The notes under the pieces: generated by a model | The model's database searches: none | What the model saw: the letters and a program-made list of their open reading frames with translations, nothing else | What the model was told of the DNA's origin: nothing | DNA from: Bradyrhizobium australiense | Lineage (GTDB): Bacteria; Pseudomonadota; Alphaproteobacteria; Rhizobiales; Xanthobacteraceae | Reading direction: 5' to 3' | Assembly: GCF_013114825.1 (NCBI RefSeq) | Contig: NZ_JAAVLX010000008.1 | Span: 62,001-126,000, forward strand | DNA: 64,000 bases | Position numbers and translations under genes: made by a program | In this document: piece after piece, positions 1-8,059 of the stretch | Position numbering within the stretch: the stretch's first letter is position 1 | How the letters are laid out: the number at the start of each line of letters is the position of its first letter

Positions 1-71
1 CGCAGCAAAAAAATGGCCCTTTTTGACAGCCCCGGGGCAAGGCGTCACAGCTAGCACAGACACATGAGAAA

Positions 72-1400
72 ATGGTCCGCATCGGTCCGATGGCAAGCCC
101 CAAATCAGAGCTAGATCGGCGCGCCCTGACAGCCGGGCTGGGTGCCGCCGCGCTCGTCCCGATATGGCCGGTTTCCGGCGCCGCCCAAGGGCGTCCCACG
201 TTGACGTTACAGGCCAAGCCGGGGACCCTCGCGCTCCAGCCGGGCGGCACGGCCGCACCGGTCTGGTCGCTGCACGGGCCCGACCTCACCTTCAAGCGGG
301 GAGACACGGCCGAGATCGCCTTTGCCAATGAGCTGCCGGTGCCCGTCGTGCTCAACTGGCGGGGCATGGACGGCATTCCGGCTCACTCCCCCCTGATGAC
401 GCGCGCGCCGCTCGCAAGCGGTGGCAAGGCCACGCTGCAGCTTCCCTTGCGTCACGCCGGAACCCTCCTCTGCGACTCCGGGCTGCTTGGCGATGCACAG
501 GCACAACCAGTTCGGGCACGGCCGTTGATCGTTCGCGAAACCGAGCCGGTCGCTATCGACCGCGACGAGGTTCTCCTGATCGAGGACTGGCGGGCAAGGC
601 CCGATGGAACAGTGATCGCCCCGGGAATCGATCCGAAGAACACCCTGCCCGTCCATACGATTAATGGCCAGAATTCGATTGATCTCTCAGCCCGGGTCAA
701 CGAACGAATCAGGCTCCGGGTCATCAGCGGCTGCCAACGCTCTGTTGTTGCTATCAAACTAGAAGGGCTCGACGTTTGGGTGATGGCCATCGACGGCCAG
801 CCATCGGAGCCGTTCCAGGCCCGCAACGGCGCGCTGGTACTGGCGCCGGGCGGGCGGGTCGACACCTTCATCGATGTAACCATGCCGGCAGGCACTACCA
901 GCGCGATCCTGCTGCACGACGGCAAGGAAGCCCGCCCGATCGGCAAGCTCGTCGTCTCAAGCGAACCGCCGGTCCGCGCGGCCCCCCTGCCGCCCGCCCC
1001 GCCGCTCCCATCCAACGGCCTGCCCGAACGGATCGAACTAAAGAGCGCTACTCGGATCGACTTGCCGCTCGGCGGACCGCCGGGCGACTGGATAAGGCCG
1101 GCGAGCTTCAGCGCCAACGCCCCGCCCGCCTTCCGCGCCAGGAAGGGGCGCACCGCGGTGCTGGCGCTCACGAACCGCGCCGCCACAGCGACCGTCTTTC
1201 ACCTCTACGGCCATCATTTCCGCCTGCTCGACCGGCTCGACGACGGCTGGAAGCCGTTCTGGCTGGACGGGCTGGCGATCGAGCCAGGCCAGACCCAGCG
1301 CATCGCCTTCGTTGCTGAACATCCCGGAAGCTATTTGATCGAATCTGTCGCGACCGATTGGGCGGCACCGCGGCTGGTGCGGTGGTACGCTGTCGAGTGA
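72..1400 (+). CDS. Multicopper oxidase-like protein lacking copper ligands
   Basis: A 442-residue protein with a twin-arginine-like N-terminus (DRRALTAG near residues 15-22, then a hydrophobic stretch ending in an Ala-rich cleavage region), so probably exported. The cupredoxin order of multicopper oxidases is visible: the segment that normally reads HWHG is NWRG (about 95-98), the usual YHSH region reads LCDSG (134-138), and the C-terminal FHLYGHHF (376-383) matches the HPFHLHGH block. The terminal HCHxxxH block is replaced by EHPGSYLIES. Most copper ligands are therefore missing, as in the copper-free SufI/FtsP branch. I infer a structural or binding role rather than oxidase activity. The start could also be the ATG at 90. 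It ends 10 bases before the racemase gene, suggesting co-transcription. Confidence 0.8.
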   Translation: MVRIGPMASPKSELDRRALTAGLGAAALVPIWPVSGAAQGRPTLTLQAKPGTLALQPGGTAAPVWSLHGPDLTFKRGDTAEIAFANELPVPVVLNWRGMDGIPAHSPLMTRAPLASGGKATLQLPLRHAGTLLCDSGLLGDAQAQPVRARPLIVRETEPVAIDRDEVLLIEDWRARPDGTVIAPGIDPKNTLPVHTINGQNSIDLSARVNERIRLRVISGCQRSVVAIKLEGLDVWVMAIDGQPSEPFQARNGALVLAPGGRVDTFIDVTMPAGTTSAILLHDGKEARPIGKLVVSSEPPVRAAPLPPAPPLPSNGLPERIELKSATRIDLPLGGPPGDWIRPASFSANAPPAFRARKGRTAVLALTNRAATATVFHLYGHHFRLLDRLDDGWKPFWLDGLAIEPGQTQRIAFVAEHPGSYLIESVATDWAAPRLVRWYAVE

Positions 1401-1410
1401 GGAGCAAGCC

Positions 1411-2496
1411 ATGAGCAAACCCGTTGCCGCCATCCGCGGCGTCAAGGCGCGCGCGCTCGTCGTGCCGCTCGCACGCCCCGTGAAGAACGCCTTCGGCGTG
1501 ATCGATGTCGGACCGCTGGTTCTGATGGATGTCGAGACCGATCAGGGCGTTACCGGCCACGCCTACATTTTCGCCTACAGCAAGTTGACGCTGAAGCCGC
1601 TAGTGCACCTGATCGAGGAGATCGGGCGCGAGTTGGTTGGCAAGCCGGTGGCCCCATTCGATCTGATGAAGATAATGGATGCAAAATTCCGCCTGCTCGG
1701 CTGGCAGGGCCTCGTCGGCATGGCGGTGTCCGGCCTCGACATGGCCTATTGGGATGCGCTCGGCCAAGTGGCCGGCAAGCCCGTGGTTGAACTGCTCGGC
1801 GGCTCGCCAAAACCAATCAGGGCCTATGACAGCTATGGCGTGGTCGATCCGGTGACCGACGAAAGAGCGCTGCGCCATTCGCTCGAACAGGGTTTTCGCG
1901 GCATCAAGATCAAGGGCGGCGATGGCGATGCCGCCAATGACGAACGCGTGGTCAAGGCCGTACGCGCCCTCATCGGCCCTGACATCGCGCTGATGATCGA
2001 CTTCAACCAGTCGCTCGATCCCGCTGAAGCCGCGCGCCGTATCGCCCGCCTCGCGCCGTACGACTTGCACTGGATCGAAGAACCGGTGCCGCAAGAAAAT
2101 CTATCAGGACACGCGAAGGTGCGCGAGACTTCGCCGACGCCGATTCAGGCCGGCGAGAACTGGTGGTTCCCACGCGGTTTTTCCGAAGCGATCGCAGCCG
2201 GCGCCAGCGACTTCATCATGCCCGACCTGATGAAATGCGGCGGCGTCACCGGCTGGCTGCGGGTCGCAAGCCAAGCCGAAGCCGCCAACATCCCGGCGTC
2301 GAGCCACCTGTTTGCGGAGGCCAGCGCCCATATGCTGGCGGTAACGCCGACCGCGCACTGGCTGGAATTCTTGGACTTCGCCAGCGTCATCCTCGCCACG
2401 CCAGCCGAGATCGTCGACGGCACGGTGACCGCGCGAGGGCCCGGGCTTGGACTGGAGTGGGATGAGAGCGCCGTGTCGAAATATCTGGTGACGTAG
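1411..2496 (+). CDS. Mandelate racemase family protein (enolase superfamily)
   Basis: A 361-residue enolase-superfamily enzyme. All catalytic and metal positions of Pseudomonas putida mandelate racemase are present with an offset of two: K166 and K168 (KIK), metal ligands D197, E223 and E249, and the D272 / H299 dyad with E319 (SHLFAEASAHML, then AHWLE). The TIM barrel is followed by a short tail similar to mandelate racemase. Because both the KxK lysine and the His-Asp base are intact, abstraction of an alpha proton from either face of a 2-hydroxy acid or sugar acid is plausible. The exact substrate cannot be read from sequence. It lies 10 bases behind the multicopper-oxidase-like gene. Confidence 0.9.
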   Translation: MSKPVAAIRGVKARALVVPLARPVKNAFGVIDVGPLVLMDVETDQGVTGHAYIFAYSKLTLKPLVHLIEEIGRELVGKPVAPFDLMKIMDAKFRLLGWQGLVGMAVSGLDMAYWDALGQVAGKPVVELLGGSPKPIRAYDSYGVVDPVTDERALRHSLEQGFRGIKIKGGDGDAANDERVVKAVRALIGPDIALMIDFNQSLDPAEAARRIARLAPYDLHWIEEPVPQENLSGHAKVRETSPTPIQAGENWWFPRGFSEAIAAGASDFIMPDLMKCGGVTGWLRVASQAEAANIPASSHLFAEASAHMLAVTPTAHWLEFLDFASVILATPAEIVDGTVTARGPGLGLEWDESAVSKYLVT

Positions 2497-2517
2497 CCGG
2501 CAATCAAACGTGAGCAT

Positions 2518-2603
2518 GTAGGATGGGTGGAGCGCAGAGATACCCGTCAACTCCTACCGCCGCGAAAAACAATGGGTATCGCTTTTCGCTCCACCCATCC
2601 TAC
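2518..2603. repeat. Palindromic intergenic repeat
   Basis: Perfect 17-base inverted arms GTAGGATGGGTGGAGCG (2518-2534) and its complement (2587-2603), with a second inner pair GATACCC (2539-2545) / GGGTATC (2574-2580). It folds as one long hairpin between two convergent genes and could act as a bidirectional terminator. It resembles the GTAGGGTGGGC palindromes at 32032 and 38895. Confidence 0.8.
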
Positions 2604-2607
2604 GCAA

Positions 2608-4107
2608 CTAATACTCGATCCCGAGTTCGTCATAGAGCCGGCGGAACACCGCGGGCAGCACTTCCGGTAAGTCCTCCGCGATCAGGCCCGGCCCCGCCTC
2701 GCCCGCGGCTTCGCCATGCATCCAGACGCCGATGGTGGCGGCCTCGAAGGCGGCCACGCCTTGCGCCAACATCCCTGCGATCATCCCCGCCAGCACGTCG
2801 CCGGCCCCCGCCGTCGCGAGCCAGGGCGGCGCGTTTGAGGCGATGGTGGCGCGGCCGTCGGGCGAGGCCACAACCGTGTCCGGCCCCTTCAGCAGCACCA
2901 CCGCGCCGGAGCGCTGGGCGGCGTCGCGCACCCGCTCCAGCTTGGAGCGGCCGGGGTGCTTGTTGCTGATGTCGCTGAACAGGCGCGGAAACTCGCCTTC
3001 GTGCGGGGTCAGCACGACCTGGCCGTCCTCGCTCGCCCTGATCTGCTCAAACAGCCGCTCCGGCGCTTCGGCAAAACTCGTCAGCGCGTCGGCGTCGAGC
3101 ACGAGGCCGCGTTTCGTCGAAAGCGCGGTGTGAACGAGATCGCGCGTGCGCGCGCCGATACCGGCGCCTGGCCCGACCACGACGGAGCTGAGCCGTTTGT
3201 CACCAAGCATCTCGGCGAATTCGACTGCGGTATCGACGGGACGGACCATAACCGCCGTCAGCGCCGCGGCATTGACGGCCAGTGCGTCGCGCGGCGAGGC
3301 CACCGTGACGAGGCCGGCCCCTGCCCGCAGCGCGCCACGCGCCGCCAGCCGTGCCGCGCCGGTCGCCGCCAGTTCGCCCGACAGCACGGCGGCGTGGCCG
3401 CGGGCATATTTGTGGCCGTCGATCGCAGGCACTGGGAATGATTTTCGCCAGCTTTGCGGATCGTTCTCAAAAGTCTGCGGCCGGATCTCCTCGAGCACGC
3501 TGGCATCGATGCCAATGTCGGCGATGCGGACCCGGCCGCAATGCTTCCGTCCGGGCATCAACAGATGCGCCGGCTTGCGGCGGAAGAAGGTCACGGTTTC
3601 GACAGCGTTGATCGCAGCGCCCATCACCGCACCCGACGTCCCGTTGATCCCGCTCGGCAGGTCGACAGCGAGCACCGGCGCGCCGTTGGCATTGATCGCC
3701 TCGATCATCTCGAGCGGATCGGCCTTGACCGGGCGGTTGAGCCCCGCGCCGAACAACGCATCGATGATCAAGGCCGGCTTGCCGATCGCCTGCGGGTTGA
3801 ACGGCAGCACGGGATATTTCCAGCCGCGCGCGGCGAGCGCGGCATCGCCCTGCAGGCTGTCGCGCTCGCACAGCAGGATGACGGAAACCTCGCGCCCGCG
3901 GGCGGCGAGCTCGGCGGCCGCCACGAAACCGTCGCCGCCATTGTTGCCGCGGCCGGCGACCACGACGATCGACCCCTCCTCGACCAGGTCCATCGCCGCC
4001 TCCGCCACGGCCTGGCCCGCGCTCATCATCAGCGCGAAGCCCGGCGTTCCGCCGGCAATCGTCAGCCGGTCGGCGCGCTCCATCTCAGCCGTGGTCAAAA
4101 CTTCCAT
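2608..4107 (-). CDS. nnr: Bifunctional NAD(P)HX epimerase / dehydratase
   Basis: A two-domain metabolite-repair enzyme that epimerises and dehydrates damaged NADH/NADPH hydrates. The N-terminal YjeF_N epimerase domain carries GRGNNGGDGFVAA. The C-terminal ribokinase-fold dehydratase domain carries the nucleotide-binding TAGAGDVLAG. The length (499 residues) is normal for the fused form. I chose the ATG at 4107, preceded by GAGGA at a good distance, over the one six codons upstream at 4125, whose upstream purines sit too close. It reads away from the divergent glnB-glnA pair. Confidence 0.93.
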   Translation of the reverse strand: MEVLTTAEMERADRLTIAGGTPGFALMMSAGQAVAEAAMDLVEEGSIVVVAGRGNNGGDGFVAAAELAARGREVSVILLCERDSLQGDAALAARGWKYPVLPFNPQAIGKPALIIDALFGAGLNRPVKADPLEMIEAINANGAPVLAVDLPSGINGTSGAVMGAAINAVETVTFFRRKPAHLLMPGRKHCGRVRIADIGIDASVLEEIRPQTFENDPQSWRKSFPVPAIDGHKYARGHAAVLSGELAATGAARLAARGALRAGAGLVTVASPRDALAVNAAALTAVMVRPVDTAVEFAEMLGDKRLSSVVVGPGAGIGARTRDLVHTALSTKRGLVLDADALTSFAEAPERLFEQIRASEDGQVVLTPHEGEFPRLFSDISNKHPGRSKLERVRDAAQRSGAVVLLKGPDTVVASPDGRATIASNAPPWLATAGAGDVLAGMIAGMLAQGVAAFEAATIGVWMHGEAAGEAGPGLIAEDLPEVLPAVFRRLYDELGIEY

Positions 4108-4494
4108 GCCGAATCCTCGATCCATCCGCCTTTTCTGAAGGCATACCCCAGTCGCGCCCGTGGCCCGCCTCGCCTCGTCTGCACACGAAATGACCGATTT
4201 GCCTATTTTGTAAGCTTCGCTATCATGCGGACCGCCGGTGGACCTCTTTCACTTGCCTGTTAAAAGTCTGATAACGTTCCGAAATCAGCCGCATTAACAA
4301 CTTGGCATAGACCCTGCTTTTGAGGAAGCCGGTTAGCAAACCGAGCTCAGGATCGTCGCACTCGGCGGCAATTATGAGCAGTTCCGGCTTTGCCGGATGC
4401 AAGGATCAAACCAAGCGGCGCCAGGTAAGTTCACCGGGCTGCGACATCGAAATTATCTGCACTCTGCAATTTGGAAATGCCCGGGAGGCGCTCA
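4108..4494. other. Intergenic region with glnB promoter
   Basis: About 390 bases between divergent nnr and glnB. It is locally AT-richer than the genes. It holds the sigma-54-like promoter at 4303-4318. I found no convincing NtrC dyad upstream of it and no believable short gene. Confidence 0.6.
4303..4318 (+). promoter_or_regulatory. Candidate sigma-54 promoter for glnB-glnA
   Basis: TGGCAT-AGACC-CTGCT fits the RpoN -24/-12 consensus TGGCAC-N5-TTGCW, with the invariant GG (4304-4305) and GC (4316-4317) exactly ten bases apart. It lies about 175 bases upstream of the glnB start. Sigma-54/NtrC control of glnB is established in rhizobia, so the position makes sense. Activity is inferred. Confidence 0.65.
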
Positions 4495-4833
4495 GTGAAG
4501 AAGATTGAAGCCATCATCAAGCCATTCAAGCTCGACGAGGTGAAAGAGGCGCTTCAGGAAGTCGGACTGCAGGGTATCACGGTCACCGAAGCCAAAGGTT
4601 TCGGACGGCAGAAGGGACACGCCGAACTCTATCGCGGTGCGGAATACATCGTCGACTTCCTGCCCAAGGTGAAAATCGAGATCGTGATTTCGGACGAGTT
4701 GGTCGAGAAGGCGATCGACGCGATCCGCCGCGCCGCGCAGACCGGGCGCATCGGGGACGGCAAAATCTTCGTCTCCAATATCGAGGAAGCGATCCGGATC
4801 AGAACCGGAGAATCCGGGCTGGACGCTATCTGA
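4495..4833 (+). CDS. glnB: Nitrogen regulatory protein P-II
   Basis: A 112-residue P-II signalling protein that reports glutamine / 2-oxoglutarate status to GlnD, GlnE, NtrB and other partners. Starting at the GTG at 4495, behind a strong GGGAGG site (4483-4488), gives the canonical KKIEAIIKPFKLDEVK start and puts the uridylylation tyrosine at exactly Tyr51 (RGAEYIVDF). The C-terminal signature GRIGDGKIFV is present. An ATG 24 bases upstream would add an atypical extension and is rejected. Adjacency to glnA marks it as GlnB rather than the AmtB-linked GlnK. Expression probably comes from the sigma-54-like site upstream. Confidence 0.95.
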   Translation: MKKIEAIIKPFKLDEVKEALQEVGLQGITVTEAKGFGRQKGHAELYRGAEYIVDFLPKVKIEIVISDELVEKAIDAIRRAAQTGRIGDGKIFVSNIEEAIRIRTGESGLDAI

Positions 4834-4971
4834 GCCGGGTGCTATCCGAAAGTTTGCGACTGAAAAACAAGAAAAGGGCTGCTTCCGCGGCCTGATTTCG
4901 TTCGCGATGCCTCCACCGATCGTCTGCGAATGTCGCGTTCTGGAAACCGTCCGTAGCCAAAAGGGGTATTC

Positions 4972-6381
4972 ATGAAGACCGCCAAAGACGTCCTGAAATC
5001 GATCAAGGACAACGACGTAAAATACGTCGACCTGCGCTTCACCGATCCGCGCGGCAAGTGGCAGCACGTGACTTTCGACGTCAGCATGATCGAAGAGGAT
5101 ACCTTCGCCGAAGGCCAGATGTTCGACGGCTCCTCGATCGCCGGCTGGAAGGCGATCAACGAATCCGACATGAACCTGATGCCCGACCCGGCAACAGCTA
5201 CGATCGACCCGTTCTTCGCCGAGACCACCATGGTCATCGTCTGCGACGTGCTGGAGCCGACCACCGGCGAGGCCTACAACCGCGACCCCCGCGGCATCGC
5301 CAAGAAGGCCGAGGCCATGGTCAAGTCGATGGGCGTTGGCGATACCGTGTTCTTCGGTCCCGAGGCCGAGTTCTTCGTATTCGACGACGTGCGCTACCAG
5401 ACCACACCTTACAACACCGGGTTCAAACTCGACTCCTCGGAGTTGCCGATCAATTCGGACACCGAATACGAGGGCGGCAATCTGGGCCACCGCATCCGCA
5501 CCAAGGCCGGCTACTTCCCCGTGCCGCCGCAGGACTCGGTGCAGGATATGCGCTCGGAAATGCTCGGCGCCATGGCCAAGATGGGCGTCAAGGTAGAGAA
5601 GCATCACCACGAAGTCGCTTCCGCCCAGCACGAACTCGGGATGAAGTTCGACACCATGACGCTGATGGCCGACCAGATGCAGATCTACAAATACTGCATC
5701 CACCAGGTCGCTCATATCTACGGCAAGACCGCCACCTTCATGCCGAAGCCGGTCTACGGCGATAACGGTTCGGGCATGCACTGCCACCAGTCGATCTGGA
5801 AGGACGGCAAGCCGGTGTTTGCCGGCAACAAATACGCCGATCTCTCGGAGACCTGCCTCTACTACATTGGCGGCATCATCAAGCACGCGAGAGCGATCAA
5901 CGCCTTCACCAACCCGTCGACCAACTCCTACAAACGCCTGGTCCCGGGCTATGAAGCCCCCGTGCTGCTCGCCTACTCCGCGCGCAACCGCTCGGCCTCC
6001 TGCCGCATTCCCTATACGGCGAACCCGAAGGCCAAGCGCGTCGAGGTCCGTTTCCCCGACCCGATGGCCAACCCCTATCTCGGCTTCGCGGCGATGCTGA
6101 TGGCCGGCCTCGACGGCATCAAGAACAAGATCGATCCGGGCCCGGCGATGGACAAGGACCTCTACGATCTGCCGAAGGAAGAGCTGAAGCAGATCCCAAC
6201 GGTGTGCGGCAGCTTGCGCGAGGCGCTGGAAAACCTCGACAAGGACCGCGCCTTCCTCAAGAACGGCGGCGTGTTCGACGACGACTTCATCGACAGCTTC
6301 ATCGAGCTCAAGATGACCGAAGTCGAGCGTTTCGAAATGACCCCGCACCCGGTCGAGTTTGAGATGTATTATTCGCAGTGA
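4972..6381 (+). CDS. glnA: Glutamine synthetase type I
   Basis: A 469-residue GSI that makes glutamine from glutamate, ammonia and ATP. Visible are the substrate-binding DGSS region near the N-terminus, the FFGPEAEFF glutamate/metal segment, NGSGMHCHQS, the NRSASCRIP ATP-loop region and the adenylylation segment MDKDLYDLP with its regulatory tyrosine, so activity should be controlled by GlnE. It lies 138 bases after glnB in the same direction, as in other rhizobia. A strong terminator follows at 6427. The last 153 bases of the gene have a decayed copy at 7186-7331. Confidence 0.98.
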   Translation: MKTAKDVLKSIKDNDVKYVDLRFTDPRGKWQHVTFDVSMIEEDTFAEGQMFDGSSIAGWKAINESDMNLMPDPATATIDPFFAETTMVIVCDVLEPTTGEAYNRDPRGIAKKAEAMVKSMGVGDTVFFGPEAEFFVFDDVRYQTTPYNTGFKLDSSELPINSDTEYEGGNLGHRIRTKAGYFPVPPQDSVQDMRSEMLGAMAKMGVKVEKHHHEVASAQHELGMKFDTMTLMADQMQIYKYCIHQVAHIYGKTATFMPKPVYGDNGSGMHCHQSIWKDGKPVFAGNKYADLSETCLYYIGGIIKHARAINAFTNPSTNSYKRLVPGYEAPVLLAYSARNRSASCRIPYTANPKAKRVEVRFPDPMANPYLGFAAMLMAGLDGIKNKIDPGPAMDKDLYDLPKEELKQIPTVCGSLREALENLDKDRAFLKNGGVFDDDFIDSFIELKMTEVERFEMTPHPVEFEMYYSQ

Positions 6382-6426
6382 TGCCGCGCGGCGCTCGCGC
6401 CGCCAGTGTCACCGTCCAACAATACG

Positions 6427-6460
6427 AAAGGCGCTCCTTGTGGGGCGCCTTTTGTTTTTG
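6427..6460 (+). terminator. Rho-independent terminator of glnA
   Basis: Stem AAAGGCGC (6427-6434) and GCGCCTTT (6445-6452), extended by G-U/C-G pairs, followed by a T-rich run. It is 45 bases after the glnA stop. Confidence 0.85.
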
Positions 6461-6630
6461 CGAAGGAAAGTCAGGCGTTTGGCCGCCTGGTTCTTGTACC
6501 GATACGGCCAACTGCCGCCGCGAATTCCGCTCATATGCCGCAAGCGCTGTAAGGCCGTTTGGGAGCAGGAACCTCGCAATATCGCTGCGCGTTGAGGTGG
6601 TCCATCAGAATGCATCGAAGGAGGACGCCC

Positions 6631-7161
6631 GTGAACAAAGCAACCCTGAATAGAACAATGTTGAATAGTCTCGCAACCACATGCGTCGCCCTGGCGCTCG
6701 CCCTCGCCGCGGCTCCGGCCACGGCGCAGGACACCGGGCGAACGAGGGTCGGCACGCTCACCTGCAACATAGCGCCCGGCGTGGGCCTTGTTGTCGGGGG
6801 GCAGCGGCAACTGAGCTGTATCTATGCGTCAGCGAGAGGCAGGGCGCGCGAGGCCTATGAGGGCACCGTCAGCACGCTTGGCCTCGACATCGGCGCCACG
6901 ACCGGCGGCCAGTTGTCCTGGGCGGTTTTTGCGCCGACCAGGCTGCCCCGGGCGGCACTGGCGGGAACCTATACGGGTGCGACCGCTGGCGGCACGGTCG
7001 GCGCCGGAGCGAGTGCCAACGTCCTGGTTGGAGGCCCGGACCGCAGGGTCATCATGCAGCCGGTGTCCGTGCAGGCGCAGACGGGCGTGAACATTGCGGC
7101 AGGCGTATCCACAATGGAGCTGCGGCCGGCCGCCGCGCCCGCACGGCGCAGGGCCCAGTGA
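6631..7161 (+). CDS. DUF992 domain-containing exported protein
   Basis: A 176-residue secreted protein of the DUF992 family, function unknown. The GTG start at 6631 is chosen because AAGGAGG (6618-6624) sits six bases upstream. The signal peptide runs to the ATAQ region, followed by RVGTLTCNIAPGVGLVVGG and LSCIY, a conserved two-cysteine N-terminal part. Glycine/alanine-rich beta-like segments (GTYTGATAGGTVGAGASANVLVGG) follow, then an Ala/Arg tail. It lies between the true 3' end of glnA and a decayed copy of that end, so it may have moved in with a duplication. Confidence 0.8.
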   Translation: MNKATLNRTMLNSLATTCVALALALAAAPATAQDTGRTRVGTLTCNIAPGVGLVVGGQRQLSCIYASARGRAREAYEGTVSTLGLDIGATTGGQLSWAVFAPTRLPRAALAGTYTGATAGGTVGAGASANVLVGGPDRRVIMQPVSVQAQTGVNIAAGVSTMELRPAAAPARRRAQ

Positions 7162-7185
7162 CGACATCATCGCTGGTGAACTAGT

Positions 7186-7331
7186 GGAAACCTCGACAAG
7201 CACCTTCCTCAAGCACGGCAGCGTATTCGACGATGTCTTCATCGCAGCTTCATCGAGCTCAAGATGACCGAAGTCGAGCGCTTCGAAATGACCCGCACCC
7301 GGTCGAGTTCGAGATGTATGATCTGCCGTAA
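7186..7331 (+). pseudogene. Decayed duplicate of the glnA 3' end
   Basis: 146 bases that align throughout with the last 153 bases of glnA (6229-6381). Long stretches are identical, for example the part encoding IELKMTEVERFEM. Three small deletions (5, 1 and 1 bases) destroy the frame, and the final codons are changed. No start or upstream coding part is present. Together with the terminator copy that follows, it looks like the remnant of a segmental duplication. It is non-functional as protein. Confidence 0.88.
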
Positions 7332-7373
7332 GTGTCGGCGGGTAACCGCCGGCATCACGGCCCGAGAAATGCA

Positions 7374-7400
7374 AAAGGCGCTCCGAAGGGAGCGCCTTTG
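7374..7400 (+). terminator. Terminator, copy of the glnA terminator
   Basis: Perfect 11-base stem AAAGGCGCTCC (7374-7384) / GGAGCGCCTTT (7389-7399) with a GAAG loop. The stem sequence matches the glnA terminator at 6427. It probably ends DUF992 transcription now and may also act on the convergent caspase gene. Confidence 0.82.
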
Positions 7401-7441
7401 TTATGTAAGACCGGTTAACTAACCCACGCTCCGGATTGAAC

Positions 7442-8059
7442 TCATGTGCCTCCATTGCGCGCACACGCTTCCCGTTGGGCGAAACCCTTGACCAGTTTTC
7501 GACATGCCCGATAGCGATCTTCCATAGACGGGCCAGCCATCTTGCCCCGTCGCGGATCGCCTTGTAGTGCAACTTTCGGACCGGGGCGTTTCGGCTTGAC
7601 CGTGCGCTCTGATGTCGTGGATCGCCGCTCTGATAGCTCCTGTTTCTGTACAGAGCCATTTTGCGAAGACAGCCGCCATAGCGGGCTAAGCTTGATAGTG
7701 GCCGTTTTCGAGTGACCGTCCTGCGGACTCGGGTTGACCGAATGAAGAGTCATCGTCGAACCCGACACCTTGGCGTCCATCGGCACGTCGCCGCTTTTGA
7801 ATTCCAGTTTGCCGTTGTTGATCTTCGCGGCAAAGTTGACGTAGCCAGCGGGCGATTCTTTCTGCCAGGAAAGCTTTTTGGGTGGCCCCCAAAGATAGTA
7901 CCCAAGAGCAACGCCGTCTGAAGTAACCTCTGTAACTATCAACATCGCATGACGGCCAGTTCCCCCGCCGAATCCAATTTTGGATGCCCATATCCCCACG
8001 AACTGGAGATAAATATCTTGAACGTCGCTTTTCGTTTCCCCGATAGCAAAGGGCGGCAT
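7442..8059 (-). pseudogene. C-terminal part of caspase-like protein, out of frame
   Basis: Continues the caspase-like gene in another frame. The residues after the break (MPPFAIGETKSDVQ, then a domain containing VGIWASKIGFGGGTGR and GYYLWGPPKKLSWQ) read like the expected C-terminal domain, and the segment ends with a charged tail EDRYRACRKLVKGFAQREAC. No ribosome-binding site precedes the ATG at 8059. I treat it as the split-off end of the gene at 7939-8982, caused by a frameshift near 8060-8075, not as an independent gene. It could also be a sequencing error. Confidence 0.65.

Noticed and set aside
4126..4300. NtrC binding dyads upstream of glnB
   Set aside because: No TGCACC-N5-GGTGCA-like pair stands out; remaining similarity is no better than chance.
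4320..4508. 62-residue open frame upstream of glnB
   Set aside because: Begins on the sigma-54-like promoter and overlaps the glnB start; no ribosome-binding site.
4492..6348. 618-residue open frame on the minus strand over glnA
   Set aside because: Exact antisense of glnB/glnA, His/Val/Asp-rich composition typical of reverse frames of GC-rich genes, no ribosome-binding site, no domain.
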